A stretch of 64,000 nucleotides of DNA from the NCBI GenBank assembly GCA_039989475.1, contig JBDXHU010000010.1, positions 1-64,000 on the forward strand, read 5' to 3'. The notes beneath the pieces are model-generated. The model did not search any database and was not told where the DNA came from. It saw only the letters and a program-made list of their open reading frames with translations. Position numbers and translations under genes: made by a program. This DNA comes from JBDXHU01 sp039989475 (GTDB taxonomy: Bacteria; Pseudomonadota; Gammaproteobacteria; Pseudomonadales; Halieaceae). Positions 1 through 7,606 of this stretch are shown here, one piece after another. The stretch's first letter is position 1. Each line of letters begins with the position of its first letter.

Positions 1-81
1 ACTATTGCCCTAGTAATTGTCACTGCACTAGCCATTTTTATGGTTTCATCTTATTTTACGGCGCCCATTCGAGATGCATAA
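1..81 (+). CDS. 3' end of a membrane-protein gene (partial, probable integron cassette ORF)
   Basis: Frame 1 is open from the window edge to a TAA at 79-81 and encodes 26 residues. The stretch is hydrophobic (ALVIVTALAIFMVSSYF) and followed by a short polar tail, as in a C-terminal transmembrane helix. The stop codon lies only a few bases before the first attC-like site, the usual arrangement for a gene in an integron cassette. The rest of the gene lies outside the window, so no function can be given. Confidence 0.4.
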   Translation, partial: TIALVIVTALAIFMVSSYFTAPIRDA

Positions 82-83
82 AG

Positions 84-144
84 GCGCACTAACAAGTCAG
101 GGCTTGGGACGGCGTAACCGCCGCCCCAGCCTGAAGCGTTATGC
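84..144 (+). repeat. attC-like recombination site 1
   Basis: An imperfect inverted repeat that begins with an ACTAACAAG box and ends with GTTATGC at 138-144. The inner arms are GGCTTGGGACGGCG (101-114) and its near complement CGCCGCCCCAGCC (119-131), around a short TAAC loop. Outer TAAC and GTTA boxes at the two ends, a GC-rich imperfect stem and a length near 60 bp fit integron attC sites. The stop codon of the preceding ORF lies just upstream. The box sequences are degenerate, so this rests on structure and on the repetition of the pattern at 712 and 1380. Confidence 0.6.
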
Positions 145-156
145 GTCCGCAGCCGG

Positions 157-185
157 TTGACTTAGCGTACGTATAGGCGTACGCT
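157..185 (+). promoter_or_regulatory. yefM-yoeB promoter/operator
   Basis: A perfect inverted repeat AGCGTACG (164-171) / CGTACGCT (178-185), separated by 6 bp, overlaps the presumed core promoter (TTGACT at 157-162, weak -10 near 180). Its two GTAC cores are 12 bp apart centre to centre, the spacing known for YefM operators built on TGTACA cores. I infer an autoregulatory site for the YefM-YoeB complex. Confidence 0.6.
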
Positions 186-205
186 TTCTGTATTGGAGGT
201 GCGTA

Positions 206-448
206 ATGTCTACTTTGAATGCTACAGAAGCCAGATCTAAGCTATATGCTCTGATTGACGAGACTCAGAAAACTCACAAGCCCATTACTATTACGGGTAA
301 GCGAGGCAATGCCGTTTTGCTTGCGGAAGAAGATTGGAACGCAATATCAGAAACGCTTTACCTGCTCGCTTTACCAGGAATGAGGGAATCTATTCGAGAG
401 GGAATAGATACGCCCCTCGATGACCTGTCTAATGAATTGGACTGGTAA
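206..448 (+). CDS. yefM: YefM/Phd-type antitoxin
   Basis: An 80-residue protein of the Phd/YefM family, starting MSTLNATEARSKLYALID, the family's typical N-terminal DNA-binding half. The C-terminal part (after about residue 50) is the acidic region that neutralises the toxin. The start is fixed by GGAGG at 195-199. The gene overlaps yoeB by one base (TAATG), giving translational coupling. It probably represses its own operon through the palindrome at 164-185. It sits between two attC-like sites, so I read the pair as an integron cassette with its own promoter, which such toxin-antitoxin cassettes commonly have. Confidence 0.9.
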   Translation: MSTLNATEARSKLYALIDETQKTHKPITITGKRGNAVLLAEEDWNAISETLYLLALPGMRESIREGIDTPLDDLSNELDW

Positions 449-708
449 TGTGGGCTCTTTACTTTACCAAGCAGGCTCAGAAGGATTCCAGGAAACTCGC
501 CTCAAGCGGCCTTAAAGCGAAAGCTCAGGAGTTGCTAGAAATCATCCAGTCCGATCCATACCAAAATCCGCCGCCTTATGAAAAATTGGTCGGCGATTTG
601 GCTGGCGCATACTCTAGAAGAATTAATATTCAACATCGGCTTGTATATCAAGTGCTGGAAGACGAAAAAGCCGTAAAAGTTCTGCGCCTATGGACCCACT
701 ATGAGTAA
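448..708 (+). CDS. yoeB: YoeB-type mRNA interferase toxin
   Basis: 86 residues, the normal size for Txe/YoeB toxins. The family signature is clear: YEKLVGDLAGAYSRRIN followed by QHRLVYQV, and a C-terminal HYE with the catalytic-region His at residue 84. These toxins bind the ribosome and cut mRNA at the A site; growth is protected while YefM is present. It starts on the last base of the yefM stop codon. The stop is followed directly by attC-like site 2, consistent with a mobile cassette. Confidence 0.92.
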   Translation: MWALYFTKQAQKDSRKLASSGLKAKAQELLEIIQSDPYQNPPPYEKLVGDLAGAYSRRINIQHRLVYQVLEDEKAVKVLRLWTHYE

Positions 709-711
709 TAC

Positions 712-776
712 GCATAACAAGGCCATCAACTTTGCGCCTTCGGCGCCGGACGGCCCTACCGGCCGCCGGTTATGGC
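712..776 (+). repeat. attC-like recombination site 2
   Basis: GCATAAC (712-718) and GTTATGG (769-775) are near-complementary outer boxes. Between them are a small hairpin (GCGCC TTC GGCGC) and a stem of CCGGACGGCC with GGCCGCCGG around CTACC. The roughly 64-bp length, the TAACAAGGCC start and the position right after the yoeB stop match integron attC organisation. This is the best of the three candidate sites. Confidence 0.7.
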
Positions 777-804
777 AGCGTAGATCACGGCCTCCGCAGA
801 ATAA

Positions 805-834
805 TTGACATACCATATTTAGTATATATACTAT
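805..834 (+). promoter_or_regulatory. promoter and operator of the second toxin-antitoxin pair
   Basis: TTGACA (805-810) and TATACT (827-832) with 16-bp spacing form a near-consensus sigma-70 promoter. A perfect 14-bp palindrome TAGTATATATACTA (820-833) lies on the -10 box, an ideal place for autorepression by the HTH antitoxin. Transcription would begin just ahead of the toxin ATG at 842, leaving a very short leader. Confidence 0.65.
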
Positions 835-841
835 TTATGAT

Positions 842-1123
842 ATGTGGGTGATATACGAACATAAACGAGTATCAAAGAGCCTATCGTCGGCCCCTATTGA
901 CGTGCTTAAGCGCTATGAAAAATGGAAGGATATTGTCTCTATATCAGGACCTGCCGGCCTCAGAGCTATTAAAGGATTTCACGATGAATCCCTATCTGGG
1001 AAGTGGAAAGGCTATCGATCTTCGAGACTTAACATCCAGTATCGAGTCATTTATAAGGTTGAGAAAGACAAAGTACTAGTCCAAGTAGAAAACGTCACTC
1101 CGCATGATTACCGGAGAAAGTGA
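842..1123 (+). CDS. RelE/HigB-family toxin
   Basis: A 93-residue basic protein with the RelE/ParE-superfamily fold signature: a central GLRAIKGFHDESLSGKWKG segment, then SRLNIQYRVIYKVEKD, and the C-terminal NVTPHDYRRK typical of mRNA-interferase toxins. The toxin precedes its antitoxin, the HigBA order. No clear Shine-Dalgarno is visible before the ATG, and the mRNA leader would be only a few bases long. It forms a second probable integron cassette with the gene at 1125. The exact RelE/HigB subclass cannot be settled by eye. Confidence 0.85.
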   Translation: MWVIYEHKRVSKSLSSAPIDVLKRYEKWKDIVSISGPAGLRAIKGFHDESLSGKWKGYRSSRLNIQYRVIYKVEKDKVLVQVENVTPHDYRRK

Positions 1124-1124
1124 T

Positions 1125-1385
1125 ATGAAAGATTACAGTTTGGCAAAACGGAATGTTGAAGTATCGGTCGGTGAATCCGTTAAAATTTTGCGAGAGCTGC
1201 AGGAACTAAGCCAGAACGATTTGGCTCAGATTTCCGGGATTCCCCAATCAACTATTTCAGCAATAGAAAACGATAGAGTGCAGCTTGGCGTTGAGCGTGC
1301 AAAAGTCTTAGCCAGGGCCTTGCGCTGCCATCCAGCAGTGCTGGTATTCCCAGGCTGGGATATCGAGCATGAATCTGCTGCATAA
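1125..1385 (+). CDS. XRE/HigA-type antitoxin
   Basis: An 86-residue helix-turn-helix protein. The Cro/C1-type HTH covers roughly residues 20-60 (RELQELSQNDLAQISGIPQS then TISAIENDR). I chose the ATG at 1125, preceded by GGAGAA at 1113-1118, rather than the in-frame codon at 1104, because it lies directly after the toxin stop. It should neutralise the toxin at 842-1123 and repress the promoter through the palindrome at 820-833. The gene ends in GCATAAC, so its stop codon lies inside attC-like site 3. Confidence 0.88.
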   Translation: MKDYSLAKRNVEVSVGESVKILRELQELSQNDLAQISGIPQSTISAIENDRVQLGVERAKVLARALRCHPAVLVFPGWDIEHESAA

Positions 1386-1443
1386 CAATCAAATCAATAA
1401 GGACGGGTCACTATGCGGCCCGCTCTATTATTAAAGGTGTTAC
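1380..1443 (+). repeat. degenerate attC-like site 3 (end of cassette array)
   Basis: GCATAAC (1380-1386), then an imperfect stem AATAAGGACGGGTC against GCGGCCCGCTCTATTATT, and a GTTAC at 1439-1443. It has the same start box and about the same length as the other two sites, but is less perfect. No further cassette follows. I take it as the distal end of the array, with any integrase gene lying to the left of the window. Confidence 0.45.
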
Positions 1444-1620
1444 TTTTTTTAGAGCTCAGAGTTCCATCAAGAAGCCCAGGCTAAGTGGTCTGCCAGTGGT
1501 AATAGCGCTTCAACATTATCAATCAAGTTCGTCGACACACTCATCAAGCGCAGACGCCATGCCCACCAGCAAACTACCCGGCAATGTTTTGGTCTCTGGT
1601 TTGAGCCTGGATACGGCTAA
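1444..1620. other. non-coding junction between cassette array and chromosome
   Basis: This 177-bp stretch has no convincing gene. A minus-strand frame stays open for roughly 35 codons but has no start, ribosome binding site or recognisable family, so it may be a decayed remnant. A run of T at 1443-1450 follows attC-like site 3. Confidence 0.4.
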
Positions 1621-3258
1621 TTAACCCAACTGCCGCTCCGCATAGGCAGTGATCAGCGGGTAATCGGGTTTGCCGTTGGGGGCCCGCTGCATGTCATCGA
1701 TGGCGAAGACAAGCTTGGGAGTTTTGTAGTCGGCCAGTTGTGAGCGCACATGGGCCTGGATGTCAGTCACATCGATTGTGCCAGCGTTGAGGCCGGGGCC
1801 TTCAACCACGGCCACCACTTGTTTGCCAAAGCGCGGGTGCGGCAGGCCGACCACCAGGGCGTCGGTAATCGTCGGGTGTTCGATCAGTACCCGTTCCACT
1901 TCCACGGTGTAGACTTTTTCTCCACCGGTGTTGATCACGGTGCTGTCGCGTCCCAGCAACACCAGCTTGCCGTCCTCACGCACGGTACAGCGATCGCCGG
2001 TCATCACATAACGCTTGCCGTCGACCTCGACAAAAGTCTCCGCTGATTTCTCGGGTTCATTGTAATAGCCGATGGGCATGTAGCCACCGGAGTAGGCCAT
2101 GCCGATGGTGTCGCTACCGGGCACCACGTCGTTTAGGTTCTCGTCCAGCACGCGAGTGGTTGGCATGGGATTGAAGACACCGGCCTCGGGTGTCGACAGG
2201 GCATAGCCGGAGGCCTCGGAAGAGCCCAGCGTGTCGAACAGGATAAGCTCGGGGTTGTGTCGCAGCAGGGCCGCCTTGCTGTCGTCGCTGAGTGAGGCCC
2301 CGGAAGAGACCAGCATCATCAAGGAAGCGATCAGTTTATCGTCGCTGCGTCGGTCCAGGGCTTCGATCAGTGGCATGGCGAACGCATCGCCCACCAGCAC
2401 GAGGCCACCAACACTGTGCTGCTTGATCGCGTCCAGCGTGGTATCCGCGTCGAATTTGCTGCCGGGAAGTGTTGCCAGGGCATTACCCTGGGACATCATC
2501 AACAGCGCCATCATCAGTCCGGCACCGTGCATGAGTGGACTCAGCGACAGAAACGGCATGCCGCCGGGCAGCCGGTTAACGTTGGCGATATGTTCTTCCA
2601 TGGTGGCCGGGTGTTCTTCCACGCCCAGCATGGCCAGCGCGTTACTGGTGGCGACGTTCATCTTGCGCCACATATCCTCGTGCCGCCACTGGGTACCTTT
2701 TGGCAAGCCGGTGGTGCCGCCGGTGGCGATCAGTATCAGGTCGTCGCTGGACGTCTGCCGCTGGAAGTCGCTGGTGTCGGCGTGTTGCAGGCTGGACAGT
2801 GGCACGGCGAAGGAATTGATGACCTTGCCATCGCCCCTGCTGCCGGCCACGGCGCTGGGGTCAACTTCGATAAAGACCAGGGTCTCGGTAAACTGTGAGT
2901 GTATGCGCGCGACAATGTCGGCAAACTCGGCATCGTAAACCAGCACCCGGATATCGAGGCCGTTGCACAGGTCAACCAGTTCTTCGTCGCGGTAGCGATA
3001 GTTGACGTTGACGTGGGCCATGCCGGCCAGTCCAGTACCGGTAAAGGCTTCCATGTAGGCATTGGAGTTGCGCAGGTAGTGACCCACGTGTGAGCCGGCC
3101 GGCAAATTCTGGCTCAGCAGGTAACTGGCGATGCCGCTGCCCCGTTGTTTTAGCTCGGCGTAACTGATGACTTCGCCGTCGTGAATCAGCGCCGGCTGCT
3201 TACCATAGTCACTTTCTGCCAGCTGGTAGATGGCCTCTGCAATATTCCAACAACTCAT
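1621..3258 (-). CDS. acyl-CoA synthetase (AMP-binding, FadD19/FadD17-like)
   Basis: 545 residues of the ANL adenylating superfamily, which activates a carboxylic acid to acyl-AMP and then acyl-CoA. The ATP-binding P-loop is TGGTTGLPKG at about 179-188, followed by QWRHEDMWR, a combination typical of the mycobacterial FadD19/FadD17 type. The TGDR motif near 420, INTGGEKVY near 445 and a C-terminal PNGKPDYP with the catalytic lysine are intact. It is the last gene of a four-gene minus-strand set, with only 15 bp between it and the thiolase-like gene. The substrate is unknown; steroid side-chain or branched fatty acids are possible by resemblance only. Confidence 0.88.
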   Translation of the reverse strand: MSCWNIAEAIYQLAESDYGKQPALIHDGEVISYAELKQRGSGIASYLLSQNLPAGSHVGHYLRNSNAYMEAFTGTGLAGMAHVNVNYRYRDEELVDLCNGLDIRVLVYDAEFADIVARIHSQFTETLVFIEVDPSAVAGSRGDGKVINSFAVPLSSLQHADTSDFQRQTSSDDLILIATGGTTGLPKGTQWRHEDMWRKMNVATSNALAMLGVEEHPATMEEHIANVNRLPGGMPFLSLSPLMHGAGLMMALLMMSQGNALATLPGSKFDADTTLDAIKQHSVGGLVLVGDAFAMPLIEALDRRSDDKLIASLMMLVSSGASLSDDSKAALLRHNPELILFDTLGSSEASGYALSTPEAGVFNPMPTTRVLDENLNDVVPGSDTIGMAYSGGYMPIGYYNEPEKSAETFVEVDGKRYVMTGDRCTVREDGKLVLLGRDSTVINTGGEKVYTVEVERVLIEHPTITDALVVGLPHPRFGKQVVAVVEGPGLNAGTIDVTDIQAHVRSQLADYKTPKLVFAIDDMQRAPNGKPDYPLITAYAERQLG

Positions 3259-3273
3259 GGGCGTGGCTCCTGT

Positions 3274-4785
3274 CTAGCTGGCGAACTGGAAGTGAAGTGT
3301 ATATTCCTGCTCAGTGTCTGCTGTTATGGATACTTCTCGACCCGCGGCTTCGCGCTCCAGCATCTCGGCCACGGTGGCCTGGTCTTCCAGTTTGCTGCAA
3401 CTGACGAAGCGCTTGCCGTCTTCAGTTTCACAGAGCACGATGCCCTGCACCGGCTGGCCCTTGTGGTAGTTAACCGTGTAGGCCATGACCGTACCTGTCT
3501 CGGGGTTCTCGATCTGTTCCTTGCGCGGCAAACTGTCCTGGTCGATGTAGGTGTCGGCGCTGCTCCAGTCCACGTCACTGGGCTGGCAGGAAAACACGCC
3601 GCTGGCATGTTTGCTGAGCACGCCGCCATTGGTGTGGATAAAGGCGAACTGTTCTGGCCTGGCGCGAATCTGCGACCACATCTCAGCCAGGCCGTGGGTG
3701 CTGTAATTGTTGCCGGGTCCGCCGAAATAGGGGAGGCCACCGGTCAGGGTCAGGTCGCGGCTACCATCTGCGGGCAGGCCCAGGTGATCACTAACCGCCA
3801 GCACCGCGCAGGGAAAGCAGCTGTAGATGTCTATCAGTGAAATGTCTTGCACGCTCTTGCCAGCCATCGCCAGCGCCTTGTCCACCACGCGGGTAGCCAT
3901 TTCCGAGGTGCTGGGGTCGGGCCGTATGGTCAGGTCAACTTCCATGCCTTCAGCTGCGCCGTGCATGAACACCCAGTTGCTCTCGGGAATACCGAGTTCA
4001 CGCGCCTTGCCAACCGTGGTCAGTAACAGCGCGGCGCCCTGGTTGACGCTGTCCTGGGCCACCATGCGCTTGGTGTAAAGGTGGGTGAGTGGGTCCGCCG
4101 CCAGGATTTCCTCGGCGCTCTGTGCACCGGGGAATTGTGAGTAGGGGTTCTGTGCCGCGATGGCGCTGAAGGCCGCCTGCTGCTGGCCCAGTTGCGCCAG
4201 GTACTCCTCGCGGCTCAGGCCCAGCTTCTGCCGGCGCGCTTCTTCAATGATGATGTAGTAATAGATCGGCATGACCATGCCGTTAAAGCGTTCCTGGTTG
4301 TTGGCCACGAATGTGCCGAAACCGCGATCTTCCAGGTTTTCGGCGAACTCTTCGTTCCAGTCGTAATCCAGTCCCTGGCGCTCAGCGGCACGCTGGTTCT
4401 TGATGGCCTCGGAGCCGGCCAGCAATACCATGGAGCGCTTGCCGCTCTGCAGGTCAGCGAAAAACTCCATCAGCAGCGACTGCGGTGAGTTGCCCCCGGT
4501 CTCGCTGTAGATACGGCTGTCGGGGTTGGCGCCGATGCGGCTGGCGATGGACTGGGGCGGGTTATTACTACGCCCCAGTGTCGTTTCCCACATTCTGGCC
4601 GAGTCAGAAAATATTTTGATTACCGCAATGGTGTCGATGGCGTCGGCCACGGCATTGCCGCCGCAGGCGTCTACAGCGGCTTGCGCCGCCGCGGCCGCGA
4701 TCTGCATCGGTGAGCTCGCAGACACCTCGCGTTCCACGTGCTGGCCCGCGCCCACCAATATGGGCGTATTGTCAGCGGCGCTCAT
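3274..4785 (-). CDS. thiolase-like protein (acetyl-CoA acetyltransferase family, SCP2/TLP1 type)
   Basis: 503 residues with a thiolase-superfamily core and a C-terminal extension as in thiolase-like protein type 1. The region that carries the nucleophilic cysteine in true thiolases reads ETGGNSPQ (about 95-102), with no cysteine. HGAAEGMEVDLTIRP and a C-terminal NGGVLSKHASG are present. It may therefore act in non-thiolytic C-C chemistry, for example retro-aldol steps as proposed for relatives in side-chain degradation, rather than as a classical thiolase. It is translationally coupled to the LLM gene upstream (TGATG at 4783-4787). Confidence 0.82.
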   Translation of the reverse strand: MSAADNTPILVGAGQHVEREVSASSPMQIAAAAAQAAVDACGGNAVADAIDTIAVIKIFSDSARMWETTLGRSNNPPQSIASRIGANPDSRIYSETGGNSPQSLLMEFFADLQSGKRSMVLLAGSEAIKNQRAAERQGLDYDWNEEFAENLEDRGFGTFVANNQERFNGMVMPIYYYIIIEEARRQKLGLSREEYLAQLGQQQAAFSAIAAQNPYSQFPGAQSAEEILAADPLTHLYTKRMVAQDSVNQGAALLLTTVGKARELGIPESNWVFMHGAAEGMEVDLTIRPDPSTSEMATRVVDKALAMAGKSVQDISLIDIYSCFPCAVLAVSDHLGLPADGSRDLTLTGGLPYFGGPGNNYSTHGLAEMWSQIRARPEQFAFIHTNGGVLSKHASGVFSCQPSDVDWSSADTYIDQDSLPRKEQIENPETGTVMAYTVNYHKGQPVQGIVLCETEDGKRFVSCSKLEDQATVAEMLEREAAGREVSITADTEQEYTLHFQFAS

Positions 4786-5798
4786 CAGAACAACTCAGAG
4801 ATGTCGCGCAGGTCGTCCTTATCTGTGGTGGCTACCAGCACGGTGGTCACCTTGGAGTCGTTCCAGGCCTGCAGGCGATCCTTGATGCGGTCCTTGGGGC
4901 CGACCAGCGACATATTGTCTGCCAGCTCATCCGGAATCACCCGGGCCGCCTCGTCGCGCTTGTCTTCCATGAACAGTTGCTGGATTTTTTCGGCCTCGGC
5001 CTCGTAACCCATGCGCACAAACAGGTCCTTGTGGAAGTTGGTGCTCTTGGCGCCCATGCCGCCGATATAGAAGCTCATGAAGTACTTGATATTGAGCAGG
5101 GCAGCGTCGATGTCGTCGGTGACGTTGACGGTAACCATTTGCGCAATCTCAAAATCGTCGCGCATGTCCTTCAGCGAGTCGGCGTAGACACTTTCATCGT
5201 AAGGGTTGTAGAACAGGGGCAGCCAGCCGTCCGCGATCTCGGTGGACAGCGCGATGTTCTTCGGGCCTTCCGCACCCATGTAGATGGGAATGCGATTGCG
5301 CAGCGGGTGCACGATGGGTTTCAGTGGCTTGCCCAGGCCCATGCCATCATCACCGGGGTAGGGCAGTGGGTAGTGGGGGCCATCATTGGTGACCGGTGCT
5401 TCGCGGGCAAACACCTGGCGGATGATGTCGATATATTCACGGGTGCGCGCCAGCGGCTTGGGGAAGGGGCGTCCATACCAGCCTTCCACCACCTGCGGTC
5501 CGGATACGCCGAGACCCAGCATGAAACGTCCGTTGGAGAGGTAGTCCAGGGTCATGGCGTGCATGGCACAGGAGGTGGGGGTGCGCCCGGACAACTGCAC
5601 AACAGCTGTGCCCAGCTTGATCTTCTCGGTGTGAGCGCCTATCCAGGCCAGCGGGGTGAAGGCATCATTGCCCCAGGCCTCGGCGGACCAGACAGAATCG
5701 AAACCCAGCTTCTCGGCTTCCTGCGCCATTTCCACAAAGTTTGGATTAGGGGCTGCGCCCCAGTAGCCCTGGGCCAGACCCAGCTTAAGCTCAGACAT
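4785..5798 (-). CDS. LLM-class flavin/F420-dependent oxidoreductase
   Basis: 337 residues of the luciferase-like monooxygenase superfamily. The pattern GFDSVWSAEAW near the start, IKLGTAVVQLSGRTP near 75 and DYLSNGRFMLGLGVSGPQVV after 100 is that of the F420-dependent LLM branch. A strong AAGGAG precedes the start. Whether the cofactor is F420 or FMN cannot be told from sequence alone; F420 genes are not in this window. The gene stands between the aldehyde dehydrogenase and the thiolase-like gene, suggesting one catabolic operon. Confidence 0.85.
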   Translation of the reverse strand: MSELKLGLAQGYWGAAPNPNFVEMAQEAEKLGFDSVWSAEAWGNDAFTPLAWIGAHTEKIKLGTAVVQLSGRTPTSCAMHAMTLDYLSNGRFMLGLGVSGPQVVEGWYGRPFPKPLARTREYIDIIRQVFAREAPVTNDGPHYPLPYPGDDGMGLGKPLKPIVHPLRNRIPIYMGAEGPKNIALSTEIADGWLPLFYNPYDESVYADSLKDMRDDFEIAQMVTVNVTDDIDAALLNIKYFMSFYIGGMGAKSTNFHKDLFVRMGYEAEAEKIQQLFMEDKRDEAARVIPDELADNMSLVGPKDRIKDRLQAWNDSKVTTVLVATTDKDDLRDISELF

Positions 5799-5830
5799 GT
5801 GTGCTCCTTCTTGAACGATAGATATAAAGA

Positions 5831-5848
5831 GGCCGCCCGCAGGCGGCC
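5831..5848 (-). promoter_or_regulatory. intercistronic hairpin
   Basis: GGCCGCC (5831-5837) and GGCGGCC (5842-5848) form a perfect 7-bp stem with a 4-base loop between the aldehyde dehydrogenase stop and the LLM start. No T-run follows on the minus strand, so it is more likely a processing or partial attenuation element than a full terminator. Confidence 0.45.
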
Positions 5849-5876
5849 GTATACGTGCGGCGAACAGCTGCCGCGA

Positions 5877-7340
5877 TCAGACCTTGGTTTGCATCTTGAT
5901 GGTCTTTTCCGTGTTCTTGCCATAGGGCGGACGCATGCCGCCGAGTCCTGCCACATCAAACTTGGTCTGCTTGTAGATGGACTTGGCATGGCTGAAGGTC
6001 TTGAAGCCATCGTGGCCGTGATAGGCACCCATGCCCGCCGGGCCGACGCCGCCGAAGGGCAAGTCTTCCTGGGCGATATGCATGATCACATCGTTGAGGC
6101 AGACACCGCCGGAGGTGGTGCGGTCCAGCACCGCGCGCTCCTCGCCACTGTCGCTGCCGAAGTAGTACACGGCCAGTGGCCGCGGCTTGCTGTTGACGTA
6201 GTCGATGGTCTCACCAAAGTTCTGGTAGGTCTTGATCGGCAGCAGCGGTCCGAAGATTTCTTCTTCCAGCACGCGCATGTCATCGCTGGGGTTCTTGATA
6301 AGGGTCGGCGCAATTTTCTGGGTGCCCTGCTGTGCAGAAAAGTCTTCCGCGGCGTGGTTGCATTCAATGACCTCGGCGCCTTTCTCACGGGCGTCGCTGA
6401 TATTGCCCTGCAGGCGCTGGAAGTGGCGGTCGTTGATGACCGAGGTGTATTCCGGGTTGGCCAGCAGCTGCGGGTACATGGCAGCAACCGCCGCCTGCGC
6501 CTCGGCAATGACCTCGTCCAGCTTCTCTTCCGGCACCATCAGGTAGTCAGGGGCCAGGCATATCTGCCCGGCATTCATGGTTTTGCCCATCATGATGCGG
6601 CTGATGGCTGTCTTGATGTCGGCGCTGCGACTAACCAGCACCGGCGACTTACCGCCCAGCTCCAGTGTTACCGGCACCAGGTTCTTGGCCGCAGCCGCCA
6701 TGATATGGCGGGCAATGGAAGTGGCGCCGGTGAACAGCATATGGTCAAAGGGCAGGGCGCTGAAGGCGGCGCCGATCTCGGGGCCACCGGGGAAAATAGT
6801 GACTTCTTTTTCGTCCCAGGCCTCGCGGACTATCTCAGCCATAACCTCGGAACAGGTCGGCGTGAACTCCGAGGGCTTGATCATGACGCGGTTGCCCGCA
6901 GCCAGAATGTCCGCCATTGGGCCAAAGGTCAGGTTGAAGGGGAAGTTCCAGGGGCTGATCACACCGACCACACCCAGCGGCTGGTATTCGATGCGCGAGC
7001 GCCCGCCCAGCAGGTTCAGCGGGAACATGGTCTTACGCTTCTCCGGCTTCATCCAGCCCTTGACGTCCTTGATGCCGCTCTTGAAGGGCATGATGCTGGC
7101 GGCGATGTCGGTCATCATAGACATCTGACGCGGACGGCAGCTGAAGTCGGTATTCAGCGCTTCGACCATTTTGTCCTGGTACTTCGATACCGTGTTCATG
7201 CCGCGACGCATACGGTCGATGCGGACCTCGGCAGAGACAAAGCCCTCGGCGAGGTAGTCGGTACGCTGGGCTTCCAGCGCTTTCATCATGCTTTCGGTAA
7301 TGGGGTCGTTATCGACGTTGATATCCTGGGGCGCATTCAT
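5877..7340 (-). CDS. coniferyl-aldehyde-dehydrogenase-like aldehyde dehydrogenase
   Basis: 487 residues, full-length ALDH superfamily. The NAD(P)-site segment SPWNFPFNLTFGP is at about 129-141, the general base Glu lies in LELGGKSP (about 227) and the nucleophile Cys in NAGQICLAP (Cys261). The overall sequence, including the long N-terminal helix region and the C-terminal FGGVGPAGMGAYHG, follows the coniferyl aldehyde dehydrogenase (CalB-like) branch, which oxidises aldehydes to acids. It is the first gene of the minus-strand set ending at 1621, and its acid product could feed the acyl-CoA synthetase there. The real substrate is not known. Confidence 0.87.
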   Translation of the reverse strand: MNAPQDINVDNDPITESMMKALEAQRTDYLAEGFVSAEVRIDRMRRGMNTVSKYQDKMVEALNTDFSCRPRQMSMMTDIAASIMPFKSGIKDVKGWMKPEKRKTMFPLNLLGGRSRIEYQPLGVVGVISPWNFPFNLTFGPMADILAAGNRVMIKPSEFTPTCSEVMAEIVREAWDEKEVTIFPGGPEIGAAFSALPFDHMLFTGATSIARHIMAAAAKNLVPVTLELGGKSPVLVSRSADIKTAISRIMMGKTMNAGQICLAPDYLMVPEEKLDEVIAEAQAAVAAMYPQLLANPEYTSVINDRHFQRLQGNISDAREKGAEVIECNHAAEDFSAQQGTQKIAPTLIKNPSDDMRVLEEEIFGPLLPIKTYQNFGETIDYVNSKPRPLAVYYFGSDSGEERAVLDRTTSGGVCLNDVIMHIAQEDLPFGGVGPAGMGAYHGHDGFKTFSHAKSIYKQTKFDVAGLGGMRPPYGKNTEKTIKMQTKV

Positions 7341-7606
7341 GGGCGGGTCCTCGTGTTTATGTCGTTATGGGTCTATTACATACGGGCTGGCGCGAGCCAC
7401 GGATTATAGACCTGTGGATAACTCTGCTGAACCCTTAAGGATAGTCGATTATGGCCAAGAAATAAAACAGGATAAACGGATTGTTTTCTCTTGTGTGCGC
7501 GGCTGGGGTTCAGGGCAAAGCAGCGCATCGATAGACAGCTGCTTGCCCATGGCGCCAAACAGGGGAATATGTTTTGATAGGCCGTTTTCTCAGCGAGGAA
7601 ACACTC

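Noticed and set aside
1444..1620. Transposase remnant or integrase fragment on the minus strand
   Set aside because: Only about 35 codons open, no start and no convincing family motif.
2231..2938. Plus-strand open frame inside the acyl-CoA synthetase gene
   Set aside because: Antisense shadow of an intact ANL-family gene; no recognisable domain.
5814..5829. GATAGATATAAAG as a further copy of the regulon motif
   Set aside because: It lacks the TGATAT centre and symmetry; agreement is limited to a short AT-rich stretch.
4710..7409. A very long plus-strand open frame (about 900 codons) opposite the LLM and aldehyde dehydrogenase genes
   Set aside because: It is the antisense of two clear enzyme genes in GC-rich DNA, has low-complexity composition and no family match or ribosome site.
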